A DNA stretch of 11,573 bases, taken from Acidobacteriota bacterium (GTDB taxonomy: Bacteria; Acidobacteriota; HRBIN11). Shown one piece after another: positions 5,418 through 11,573 of this stretch. How positions within the stretch are numbered: position 1 is the stretch's first letter; every line of letters starts with the position of its first letter. Both the position numbers and the translations under genes were made by a program. A model generated the notes under the pieces. It did no database searches. It was not told the origin of the DNA and saw only the letters and a program-made list of their open reading frames with translations. The stretch is taken from the NCBI GenBank assembly GCA_030550225.1, contig JAUQPV010000059.1, forward strand, positions 1-11,573, given 5' to 3'.

Positions 5418-6653
5418 ATGACGAGGCCTAACCATTTTTTATGCAGTGGCTTTGTCTTTTCGCAGTGGCTCGGCGGCGTCGCCCTGCTTCTGATGGCTGT
5501 CGCCTGCGGGCAGGTCGACTTCACGGCCCCGGCAGGGTCGGTCCTCCAGATATTCGTGAAGCCCGAGTGGGTTCCCGCTAACGGTGGAACGGCGACTGTG
5601 ACGGTCCTGGGGTTCCGTTCGACGGGGGCGCCCCTCCCGGACGACACGCTGATCACCTTCACGACAACCCTGGGCCGCATCGATCCCCCCTCGGCCAAGA
5701 CGAAGGACGGCCGTGTGGATGTCCTGTTCATCAGCGACGACCGGAGCGGCATCGCCAAGATCCGGGCCTTCTCGGGACCTGAGGCCTCCGCTGAGACCGA
5801 AATCACCGTCGGGACGGCCGTCGTCGCCAATCTGGAACTTCGGGCTATCCCCAGCTACGTCCCCGCCGGCGGCGGGACCGTCCGGCTGATCGCCCGGGCG
5901 ACGGCCCAGGACGGAAACCCCGTCCCGAACGTCCCCGTCGTCTTCCAGGCCAGCGCCGGGACATTGACCTCGGGCGGCCAGCCCGTCTTGACGAACGCCA
6001 ACGGCGAGGCCGAGGACAGCCTCTTTACTCGCCAGAAGACGGAAGTCAAGGCCTCCATCGGGACGAAGACGGCGACCCTGACGCTTCCGTATGCCTGCGA
6101 GCAACGGCCGACGCCACGGCTGAACTTTTCGCCCCAGACGCCCGTCGTCGGCCAGCCCGTGTTCTTCAACGCCAATGGGTCCTTTGACCCGACGGGACCC
6201 ATCGTCCGATACGAATGGAACTTCGGCGACGGCGGGAGTGGCTTCGGTCCCGAGGTCGTCCACGTCTACAGCACGGTCGGTGTGTTCAACGTGACCCTGA
6301 CGGTCACGAACGACCGGGGTTGCGACAACAGTACCAACAGCTTCCTGAATGTATCCTCCGGCCCCAACCAGCCGCCCCAGGCCGTCTTCACCGTCGACGA
6401 CCGACTCCCGGGCGGCAACGGGGACGGCGTCCTGCGCGTCGGCGAGACGCTGACCTTCGATGCGTCGGCTTCCTTCGACCCCGACGGGACCATCGTGGCC
6501 TACACGTGGGACTTCGGGGATACGGGCGCGGGTTTCGGGAAGGTAACGACCCACGCTTATACGGCCGCCGGTAACTACACCGTCCGACTCACGGTCCGGG
6601 ACAACCTGGGAGCCGTCGCGACGGCCGAGCGCCTCATTACGGTTCAGCCGTAA
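5418..6653 (+). CDS. Lipoprotein with two Ig-like (Big) and two PKD domains
   Basis: 411 aa. A lipoprotein signal peptide ends in LLLMAVAC with the lipidated Cys at 30, giving envelope attachment. Two related Ig-like repeats follow (about 42-131 and 138-225). Each begins with a 'P.(W/Y)VPA.GGT' strand and contains 'P(L/V)P..(T/V)' and a Gly-rich 'G..T' segment, as in Big_1/invasin-type domains. Two PKD domains come last (about 233-313 and 320-411), with the diagnostic WNFGDG (267-272), WDFGD (364-368) and terminal 'Y....G.(F/Y)(N/T)V.LTV'. The second PKD has an NGDG-containing insertion (about 330-338). No catalytic domain is visible, so it is probably a surface binding or spacer protein; the ligand is unknown. 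ATG 5418 is chosen because it gives a complete signal peptide and follows AGAGG. It is divergent from tnaA and convergent with the next gene. Confidence 0.85.
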   Translation: MTRPNHFLCSGFVFSQWLGGVALLLMAVACGQVDFTAPAGSVLQIFVKPEWVPANGGTATVTVLGFRSTGAPLPDDTLITFTTTLGRIDPPSAKTKDGRVDVLFISDDRSGIAKIRAFSGPEASAETEITVGTAVVANLELRAIPSYVPAGGGTVRLIARATAQDGNPVPNVPVVFQASAGTLTSGGQPVLTNANGEAEDSLFTRQKTEVKASIGTKTATLTLPYACEQRPTPRLNFSPQTPVVGQPVFFNANGSFDPTGPIVRYEWNFGDGGSGFGPEVVHVYSTVGVFNVTLTVTNDRGCDNSTNSFLNVSSGPNQPPQAVFTVDDRLPGGNGDGVLRVGETLTFDASASFDPDGTIVAYTWDFGDTGAGFGKVTTHAYTAAGNYTVRLTVRDNLGAVATAERLITVQP

Positions 6654-6676
6654 TAGACGCCCCCCTTCCCCTTTTT

Positions 6677-6725
6677 ACAGGCCAGAGGCCTGCGTTCCCA
6701 CAGGCGAGGACGTCTGCGCTCCTAC
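6677..6725 (-). repeat. Tandem mini-hairpin repeat in convergent spacer
   Basis: Two small hairpins lie 23-24 nt apart, centre to centre. CAGGCC-AGA-GGCCTG is at 6678-6692. CAGGCG-AGGA-CGTCTG is at 6701-6716, with one G-T pair. On the minus strand the modules read TAGGAGCGC, hairpin, GGGAACGC, hairpin, the same vocabulary as 9411-9478. The repeat fills the gap between two convergent genes and overlaps the last codon positions of the minus-strand gene, whose TAG stop (6722-6724) is part of the TAGGAGC word. It may act as a bidirectional transcript end; no T-run follows the stems on either strand. Confidence 0.6.
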
Positions 6726-7786
6726 ACGACGTATTCTGTCCGCGTAAAGAGGAAGTGGTCAAAGTAGTAGTGGATGAGGAGCGTACTTAGGATGACGATG
6801 AAGTAGCTCTGGTCGGGTGTCAGGGGCGTCACGAGCCGAATCAGCAAGACCAACAGGACGACGGCCCCCGTCACGCCGACGAAGAAGAGGTAGTACGGGA
6901 GCATCGAGGGCTTGCGCACGAGCCGCTGGACGAGGGTGTTGTCGACCTCCCCCCGCTCGTACCGCAGACGGTTGATCAACCAGAACAGGAACATGTACTG
7001 GAACGAATGCCACGTGTTGTAGCCCTGAAAACCGACGTCCATGTTGGAGGCCATCGGCAGAAAGAACGACACGGTCGCCGTGACGGCGATGAGAAGCGTC
7101 TTTGGGTAGCTGACCCGGTCCTGCCAGACTTCGACAGCCGTCTTGGCGACCCACGCCAGGAGGAGGCTGAAGAACACGACGGCCGCCAGCTCGGGGATCG
7201 GGAAGGGCCGCAGGAAGTCCGGATAGGGCAGGACGACGCCGGCGACCCGGAACTGCCCTTGGGACAACTTATACAGGCCGATGGGATACAAACCCGTCAG
7301 GATGACACCGTAATCGAGCAAGCGGGACCATAGGGGTTCTCGAAAGCCGGCCCGGACCCGGTAGCAGTCAGTGATGTAAATGATTTGGTGCAAGACGTGA
7401 ATCGAAGCCCACGTAAAGAACATGAAGATGAGAACCGTATAGTGATACAGGCCCAGGTAGATGACGATGGCCGGGAGCAGGGCCGACGCCCCGGCGTAAA
7501 TCGGATGCCGTCGGAGGAACGACCGGTTCAGGTAGGTCAGCGTGAACGTGCTGTACAGGTGGGGACCCCCGATCAGGCCAGCGACGAGGATGTTGACGAT
7601 GTCGATGGCCTGGTTGCGGGTCAGCCAGCCGGTCCGCTCGGCCAGCTCGGCCAACAGCAGGGGCAAGGGGACCAGAAGGGCGCTGAAGATCAGTAGGGAC
7701 AGGTCCCAGCCCTTTTTATAGATCCAACCCGGTTCTCGGGTCTGAAGGACGGAAAAGGTCGCAGGGGAGGTAGCCGTCGTCTGCAT
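6722..7786 (-). CDS. Uncharacterised polytopic membrane protein with His motifs
   Basis: 354 aa and strongly hydrophobic, with about eight to ten predicted membrane helices (for example 28-50, 62-80, 117-136, 157-174, 199-216, 229-248, 297-318, 327-342). Several polar motifs lie in or next to helices: GGPHLYST (73-80), ASIHVLHQ (127-134), NTWHSFQYM (257-265) and HYYFDH (339-344). Clustered His, Gln and Asp in a membrane core recall metal-binding integral-membrane enzymes such as the desaturase/hydroxylase or Brp/Blh-like carotenoid cleavage families. The match is only by style and no family is claimed. The start at ATG 7786 is set by AGGAGG 6 nt upstream; an open frame continuing to 7993 runs through tRNA-Gln and is rejected. 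It lies downstream of the tRNA on the same strand. A possible -10 (TACAAT, 7850-7855) lacks a good -35. Confidence 0.8.
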   Translation of the reverse strand: MQTTATSPATFSVLQTREPGWIYKKGWDLSLLIFSALLVPLPLLLAELAERTGWLTRNQAIDIVNILVAGLIGGPHLYSTFTLTYLNRSFLRRHPIYAGASALLPAIVIYLGLYHYTVLIFMFFTWASIHVLHQIIYITDCYRVRAGFREPLWSRLLDYGVILTGLYPIGLYKLSQGQFRVAGVVLPYPDFLRPFPIPELAAVVFFSLLLAWVAKTAVEVWQDRVSYPKTLLIAVTATVSFFLPMASNMDVGFQGYNTWHSFQYMFLFWLINRLRYERGEVDNTLVQRLVRKPSMLPYYLFFVGVTGAVVLLVLLIRLVTPLTPDQSYFIVILSTLLIHYYFDHFLFTRTEYVV

Positions 7787-7792
7787 AAGCCG

Positions 7793-7798
7793 CCTCCT
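7793..7798 (-). promoter_or_regulatory. Ribosome binding site deciding the membrane-protein start
   Basis: A perfect AGGAGG on the minus strand lies 6 nt before ATG 7786. This rules out the in-frame extension through the tRNA gene. Confidence 0.8.
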
Positions 7799-7816
7799 GG
7801 GGCCGGTGCAGTCTTC

Positions 7817-7837
7817 TGTGCAGATGCAGGATGCAGG
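7817..7837 (+). repeat. Short heptamer array (ATGCAGG)
   Basis: Two exact adjacent ATGCAGG units (7824-7837) are preceded by a related GTGCAG. The array lies in the leader of the membrane-protein gene. It is another member of the 7-bp class, with its own unit. Confidence 0.4.
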
Positions 7838-7895
7838 TATAAGATAAGAATTGTAAGAGTTCTGCCTCCCGGGTCTCCGATATGGGGGTATCCAC

Positions 7896-7926
7896 CCTCC
7901 ATGTGGAGGACTGGTCCCCTGGGACC
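7896..7926. other. Two adjacent short palindromes between tRNA-Gln and the membrane-protein gene
   Basis: CCTCC-ATGT-GGAGG (7896-7909) and GGTCCC-CT-GGGACC (7913-7926) lie 17 nt beyond the tRNA 3' end in the direction of transcription. They could form the end of the tRNA transcript or a processing structure. No U-run follows, so read-through into the membrane-protein gene is possible. Confidence 0.4.
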
Positions 7927-7942
7927 TCTCCCCATCGCCGCA

Positions 7943-8017
7943 TGGCTGGGGCGGGAGGATTCGAACCTCCGGATGTGGGATCCAAAGTCCCATGCCTTAC
8001 CGCTTGGCTACGCCCCA
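7943..8017 (-). tRNA. tRNA-Gln (anticodon UUG), CCA encoded
   Basis: The minus strand folds as a complete cloverleaf. The acceptor stem is TGGGGCG/CGCCCCA with the weak U1-A72 pair typical of bacterial tRNA-Gln. The anticodon stem is TGGGA/TCCCA with loop CTTTGGA, so positions 34-36 are UUG. The T-stem is GGAGG/CCTCC with loop TTCGAAT. The discriminator is G, followed by an encoded CCA (7943-7945). It reads CAA codons and, by wobble, CAG. No integrase or duplicated tRNA end suggests use as an attachment site here. Confidence 0.97.
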
Positions 8018-8043
8018 GCCTGGTGCCTTGTCTTGGTCTTGAT

Positions 8044-8073
8044 ATTATAAGTAAGCCCCGCCAGTCCGGCCAA
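8044..8073 (-). promoter_or_regulatory. Promoter of tRNA-Gln
   Basis: On the minus strand a perfect -10 TATAAT (8044-8049) and a -35 TTGGCC (8068-8073) are separated by 18 bp. The predicted start near 8037 is about 20 nt before the mature tRNA 5' end. The GC-rich run between -10 and the tRNA that would suggest stringent control is not obvious. Confidence 0.7.
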
Positions 8074-8090
8074 GGCCTGAGGGGGCCGGA

Positions 8091-8118
8091 TTGACAACTG
8101 ATGGCCCGGGCCTATTAT
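8091..8118 (+). promoter_or_regulatory. Promoter of the moeZ-like gene
   Basis: A perfect -35 TTGACA (8091-8096), a 16-bp spacer, and -10 TATTAT (8113-8118, 5 of 6). The predicted start near 8125 gives an untranslated leader of about 80 nt. It diverges from the tRNA-Gln promoter with about 17 bp between the two -35 boxes. Confidence 0.7.
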
Positions 8119-8204
8119 TCATCCCAGGCATATTTTACGCCTCAGCCGCCTCGCAGACGCACCGACAGACCTCCTCCCTTCGGGCCCAGGAGAGGACACG
8201 ACCC

Positions 8205-9353
8205 ATGACCCTGACCAAAGAACAGTATCTACGGTACAGCCGTCACCTGATCCTGCCGGAGGTCGGCCTTCGGGGGCAGAAGCGGCTCCTGGAGAGTAAG
8301 GTCCTGATCATCGGGGCCGGGGGCCTGGGTTGTCCCATCGCCCAGTATCTGGCGGCCGTCGGGGTCGGGACCATCGGCCTTGTCGACTTCGACCGGGTCG
8401 ACGAGTCGAACCTCCAGCGGCAGGTCCTGTTCACGACCCACGACGTGGGTCGTCTCAAGGTCGAGGTGGCGGCTGAGCGCCTGCGAGCCATGAATTCGGA
8501 CGTCCAGGTCCGGACCTATCCCGTGCGGATCACGTCGGAGAACGCCCTCGACATCATGAAGGATTACGACATCATCATCGACGGGACGGACAATTTCCCG
8601 ACCCGCTATCTGACGAACGACGCCTCTGTCTTCCTCGGCAAGCCTTACATCTACGGGTCCATCTTCCGCTTCGAGGGTCAGGTCACCGTCTTTAAGCCCA
8701 AAGAGGGCCCCTGCTACCGATGCCTCTTCCCGGAGCCCCCGCCGCCGGGCCTCGTCCCGAGTTGTGCCGAGGGCGGTGTCCTGGGCGTCCTACCCGGGAT
8801 CATCGGTCTGATCCAGGCGACTGAGGCCATCAAGCTCATCGTCGGGGCCGGCGAACCCCTCATCGGCCGCCTGCTCCTGTACGACGCCCTGGACATGAGC
8901 TTCCGGACCGTCCGGATCCGACGGAATCCCGACTGCGTCGTCTGTGGGGACCGGCCGACCGTGACCCAACTCGTCGACTATGACGCCTTCTGCGGCATCC
9001 GGCCGGACATCAACGAAGCGGCTTACGCCGACATTCAGGTGAACCCCGTGGACGTAAAGCTCCGCCTCGAGCAGGGGAACGACCTCGTTCTGATCGACGT
9101 CCGGGAGCCCTTTGAGTACGAAATCGCCCGTATCGAGGGCGCCCGGCTCATCCCCCTGACGGAGTTCGTCCTCCGGCTTCCAGAGTTGGAGCTTTACAAG
9201 GACAAGGAGATTATCGTCTACTGCCACCGGGGCGGCCGGAGCCTCATGGCGGCCCAGATCCTGCTGGCCCGGGGCTTCCGAAAGGTCCGAAGCATGTACG
9301 GTGGCATCGACGCCTGGGCCGAACAGGTCGACCCCCAGATGCCCCGGTATTGA
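8205..9353 (+). CDS. moeZ: MoeZ-type E1-like adenylyltransferase fused to rhodanese
   Basis: 382 aa. Residues 1 to about 250 are a ThiF/MoeB/E1-like domain that adenylates the C-terminal Gly-Gly of a ubiquitin-like sulfur carrier (MoaD, ThiS or CysO type). Nucleotide-binding GAGGLG is at 37-42, with D61, R72 and K85 in the ATP site, and DGTDN at 126-130. Zinc cysteines form two CxxC pairs (C170/C173 and C244/C247), and C187 lies in the crossover loop. Residues about 280-382 are a rhodanese domain with active loop CHRGGR, Cys340 carrying the persulfide. The fusion would supply both activation and sulfur for molybdopterin, thiamine or tRNA thiolation; the carrier is not in the window. ATG 8205 is chosen because the conserved N-terminus (LTKEQYLRYSRHLILPEVG) starts there and GAGAGG precedes it. 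The frame upstream to 8091 overlaps the promoter. Confidence 0.93.
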   Translation: MTLTKEQYLRYSRHLILPEVGLRGQKRLLESKVLIIGAGGLGCPIAQYLAAVGVGTIGLVDFDRVDESNLQRQVLFTTHDVGRLKVEVAAERLRAMNSDVQVRTYPVRITSENALDIMKDYDIIIDGTDNFPTRYLTNDASVFLGKPYIYGSIFRFEGQVTVFKPKEGPCYRCLFPEPPPPGLVPSCAEGGVLGVLPGIIGLIQATEAIKLIVGAGEPLIGRLLLYDALDMSFRTVRIRRNPDCVVCGDRPTVTQLVDYDAFCGIRPDINEAAYADIQVNPVDVKLRLEQGNDLVLIDVREPFEYEIARIEGARLIPLTEFVLRLPELELYKDKEIIVYCHRGGRSLMAAQILLARGFRKVRSMYGGIDAWAEQVDPQMPRY

Positions 9354-9355
9354 TC

Positions 9356-9420
9356 CGGCAGTTCGGGAGTGCCGGCAGGTCGGCAGGAAGGCAGATGGAC
9401 AGGTCGGGAGATAGGAGCAG
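9356..9420 (+). repeat. Degenerate octamer array (CGGCAGRT-like)
   Basis: Eight successive 8-bp units begin 3 bp after the moeZ-like stop, with one extra base at 9372. The clearest are CGGCAGGT and CGGCAGGA at 9373-9388, then AGGCAGAT. The words overlap those of the 2219-2381 inverted repeat. The array runs directly into the mini-hairpin repeat. Confidence 0.65.
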
Positions 9421-9478
9421 GCCTCCGGCCTGCGGGAGGGCAGACGTCCCGTCTACTGGAACGCGAGCCTCCATCCTC
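9411..9478 (+). repeat. Tandem mini-hairpin repeat, second locus
   Basis: TAGGAGC leads into GCAGGCC-TCC-GGCCTGC (9417-9433). Then GGGAGGGC leads into AGACG-TCC-CGTCT (9442-9454). Then CTGGAACGC leads into a decayed third unit, GAG...CTC (9465-9478). Centres are 23 nt apart. The loops are TCC and the linkers resemble those at 6677-6725. It lies between convergent genes, as the other copy does. Confidence 0.65.
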
Positions 9479-9495
9479 CGAACGCCAGCCGTCAT

Positions 9496-9526
9496 ACGGG
9501 CGTCCCCCTGTCCCGACGCCGCCCGT
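9496..9526. other. Stem-loop downstream of lptD
   Basis: ACGGGC (9496-9501) pairs with GCCCGT (9521-9526). An inner GTC/GAC pair extends it with a 3-nt bulge; alternatively GGCGTC (9499-9504) pairs with GACGCC (9515-9520). It lies about 43 nt past the lptD stop on the minus strand. No U-run follows, so it is only a weak terminator candidate. Confidence 0.3.
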
Positions 9527-9568
9527 CATGGCAGCGTCCATATGCCCAACGGCCCACTGACCGGGTCC

Positions 9569-11573
9569 CTAAAGATACAATCCCCCCAGACCCGGCACGA
9601 AGTTCAAAAGGTTGCCGACCTTGGGGATCGACAGGGAGAAGTGGAACTGAAATTCGGGTCGGGGTCCCAGTTGATAGCGTACGACTTGCACCCCTAAGGA
9701 AAAGCAGTCCTGGTTCCAAATGAACCCCCCGACGGCGTTGTACCACTGCCGTCGGGTCACGTCGTAAGCCCCCGATACCTGAAGCTGAAGGACTCGACCC
9801 GGTGGAGTCGTCAGGCTGAAGCGGACCTGCTGGGAAGCCGGCGTCGTGACGGGCGTGAAGTCCTGAAAGGAAAGCCCCCGCTGATAGAGCCACGCGACCG
9901 AGAAGGCCGCATTCTCCGAGAAGCGCCAGAGACCCGATACGCTCCCCTGCGTGACCTTCCACCCCCGGGGATGAACGAGCAGGCCGGTGTCCAAGCTGAG
10001 GGCGTCTGAGGGTGTGAAGCGCCATAGAGATTGAACGAACCCAGCCTTCGGCACGCCCGGCTGAATGAGGGGCGAGCCCGGCAGTTGCAAACTGTGGGCG
10101 ATGGACCAAGAAAACCACTCCCGGGGCGAGCCTCGACCGTCGGGCGTCATCGGACGGACAAAGAACCGGTGGGTCAGACCGTATACGACCTGATGCTGGC
10201 CCGTCGTGAGGTCGCCGGGGTCAAAGAGGGGCGGCGACACGCCGGCCGGCCGATACGTGTGACTCCAGTCATACCGGACAAAGGGCTCGATCGTGTGCTT
10301 CAACCGAGACGACGCGCCCAGGCCGTAAATCCGATAGAACACCGGGCCGACGGCTTGGACGTTAAAGGCTACACGGCCCCGGGCCAGGGGCCGGGCCTCT
10401 AAGACGTTTCCGGTCAGTGCCTGCCGATGGCTGTCCAGGGTGCCCCGGAGCGCCACCGTCGGCGTGATCGACAGCCAGGGCAGGCGATTCCAGGGGAGGG
10501 ACCACCGGGGAAAGACGTCCAGCCGATGGAAGGCCTGGAGCTGACCGGCCTGGCGTCGGTACAGAAAGCTGTACGAACTATCCAAGGCCATGACGGCCGG
10601 TCCCAGGCGGTAGTTGTAAATGAAGGCCTGGGCCGTCGGGAGTCGCCCCAAGAGGACCGTCTGACCATCCCCCAGGGCGACGCTCTGGACGTCCGCCTGC
10701 ACGTAAAGCTGAGCGGCGCCCCATCGGGTCGTCAGGTAGGTCCGGGCAAATCGCTGGACCTGGGTCCGGCGGGCAAAGTCGCCCCCAAAGGCCTGAATAA
10801 AACTGTAGCTCGAAAACCAGTCCGCGCTGACGGCCCATGTCCAGAGGCTCCACCGGGCCATGTGGTTCCACCGGACCTGCCACTGGGTCCCCAGCAGGTC
10901 GTCCCGGAAGAAATCTCCATTGGCCTGGCCGGAGCTTTGGGCGCTCAGGACATAGCGGTATTCGGCGTTGAACCCGAGGCCCCGTTTGGAGAACCACTGC
11001 CCGGCCAGGGTCAAGTCCTGATTCCGACTGATGGCCCAGAAGAAGGCCTGCTCGAAGAAGAAGCCCTTCTGGCTGTTCGGCCCGAATCGGGGAAAGAGGA
11101 AGCCCGTCGTCCGCTCCCGCTGGATAGGAATCTGAAGCATCGGCAAGTACAAGACCGGCACGGACTTGACCCTCACGACGACATGGGTGAAGCGCACGTA
11201 GTCGTCCAGTTTGAGCTTGACCCGATGGGCATGGAGACTCCAGTGCGGGGACCGGTAGCGGCATTCGGTGACCTCGGCGTCCGTCATCCGGTAGACGGCC
11301 TCGTCTTCCCGATAGACTTTCTGAGCCGTCCCGAAAATGTGGGGCGTGTCGAAGGCAAAGGCCTGATACATCGTGCCCGTACGGGTCCGCAAGTCCAGCT
11401 CGAGGCGCTCGCCCGTAAGGCGGGTCTCCCCCTGGACGACCGTGACGTCGCCCTCGGCGACCAGGGCGTGGGCCTTCGTATCGATTCGCACGTAAGCCGC
11501 CTGGACCGTCACGTCTTGACAGGTCAGCGTGACCCAGCCCTCCAGCTCCAAAATGTTTTCCTCGATGCGTTGC
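9569..11573 (-). CDS. lptD: LPS-assembly outer-membrane protein LptD (5'-partial)
   Basis: At least 667 codons; the frame stays open to the window edge, so the N-terminus lies outside. TTG at 11551 is not a credible start, because coding sequence (IEENILEL) continues above it. Counting from that TTG, residues 1 to about 70 are the LptA/OstA-like periplasmic jellyroll ('A.LVAEGDVTV.QGE.RLTG..LELDL'). The LptD barrel entry is at about 133-200, with PVLYLPMLQIPI, TTGFLFPRFGPNSQKGFFFEQAFFW-type sequence and SKRGLG. A beta-barrel continues to the C-terminus (FSLSIPKVG, 638-646). It inserts LPS in the outer leaflet with LptE. One N-domain Cys (97, ECRY) and one near the C-terminus (616, NQDC) could form the maturation disulfide. 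In E. coli this is two disulfides via a CC pair. The protein ends ...GLYL rather than with the common terminal Phe. Confidence 0.92.
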   Translation of the reverse strand, partial: QRIEENILELEGWVTLTCQDVTVQAAYVRIDTKAHALVAEGDVTVVQGETRLTGERLELDLRTRTGTMYQAFAFDTPHIFGTAQKVYREDEAVYRMTDAEVTECRYRSPHWSLHAHRVKLKLDDYVRFTHVVVRVKSVPVLYLPMLQIPIQRERTTGFLFPRFGPNSQKGFFFEQAFFWAISRNQDLTLAGQWFSKRGLGFNAEYRYVLSAQSSGQANGDFFRDDLLGTQWQVRWNHMARWSLWTWAVSADWFSSYSFIQAFGGDFARRTQVQRFARTYLTTRWGAAQLYVQADVQSVALGDGQTVLLGRLPTAQAFIYNYRLGPAVMALDSSYSFLYRRQAGQLQAFHRLDVFPRWSLPWNRLPWLSITPTVALRGTLDSHRQALTGNVLEARPLARGRVAFNVQAVGPVFYRIYGLGASSRLKHTIEPFVRYDWSHTYRPAGVSPPLFDPGDLTTGQHQVVYGLTHRFFVRPMTPDGRGSPREWFSWSIAHSLQLPGSPLIQPGVPKAGFVQSLWRFTPSDALSLDTGLLVHPRGWKVTQGSVSGLWRFSENAAFSVAWLYQRGLSFQDFTPVTTPASQQVRFSLTTPPGRVLQLQVSGAYDVTRRQWYNAVGGFIWNQDCFSLGVQVVRYQLGPRPEFQFHFSLSIPKVGNLLNFVPGLGGLYL

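Noticed and set aside
5439..6554. 371-aa minus-strand open frame opposite the PKD lipoprotein
   Set aside because: The plus strand has a signal peptide, lipobox and PKD motifs. The minus frame shows only Arg/Gly/Asp-rich shadow sequence.
7787..7993. N-terminal extension of the membrane protein
   Set aside because: It would be translated through tRNA-Gln, and a perfect AGGAGG precedes ATG 7786.
8091..8204. N-terminal extension of the moeZ-like protein from TTG 8091
   Set aside because: That TTG is the TTG of the -35 box TTGACA. The conserved protein begins at ATG 8205.

Overview
The window comes from the chromosome of a GC-rich diderm (Gram-negative) bacterium. An LptD-type outer-membrane lipopolysaccharide-assembly protein and a lipoprotein with a lipobox show the outer membrane. 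Coding regions strongly favour GTC, GAC, CGG and GGG codons, which produces long meaningless antisense frames. The lineage cannot be fixed by eye. An uncultivated, Acidobacteriota- or Methylomirabilota-like bacterium is a guess, not a result. No transposase, integrase, phage gene or CRISPR array is present.

Layout. Positions 1-219 are non-coding and hold short-period repeats. A minus-strand group occupies 220-3329: a coiled-coil protein with a PD-(D/E)XK-like C-terminus, a 190-bp spacer forming a large inverted repeat, a small phasin-like protein, and a UbiB/AarF-type kinase whose start overlaps the phasin-like gene by 26 bp. Positions 3330-3766 are a repeat-filled spacer. Next is tnaA (tryptophan indole-lyase) on the minus strand (3767-5182). 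Diverging from it on the plus strand is a secreted lipoprotein with two Ig-like (Big) and two PKD domains (5418-6653). Converging on that is a polytopic membrane protein with histidine-rich helices (6722-7786), which lies downstream of tRNA-Gln(UUG) (7943-8017). A divergent promoter pair separates the tRNA from a MoeZ-type E1-like enzyme fused to rhodanese (8205-9353). After another repeat-rich convergent spacer comes lptD, cut by the window end.

The genes are mostly housekeeping or metabolic and do not form one obvious pathway. The closest functional link is the overlapping phasin-like/UbiB pair. The tRNA and membrane-protein gene may be read from one promoter. tnaA would release indole, pyruvate and ammonia from tryptophan.

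The most unusual content lies between the genes. Most longer spacers carry degenerate tandem repeats of 7 or 8 bp, with a different consensus at each site. Some are arranged as inverted pairs. Two convergent spacers (6654-6721 and 9354-9568) carry a second family: tandem small hairpins about 23 nt apart with TCC-type loops. One of these supplies the stop codon of its neighbouring gene. A 27-nt element is shared by the spacers at 162-188 and 3587-3613, and two REP-like hairpins sit at 3472-3538. Together these suggest a genome-wide intergenic repeat ecology; no new multi-gene system was found.
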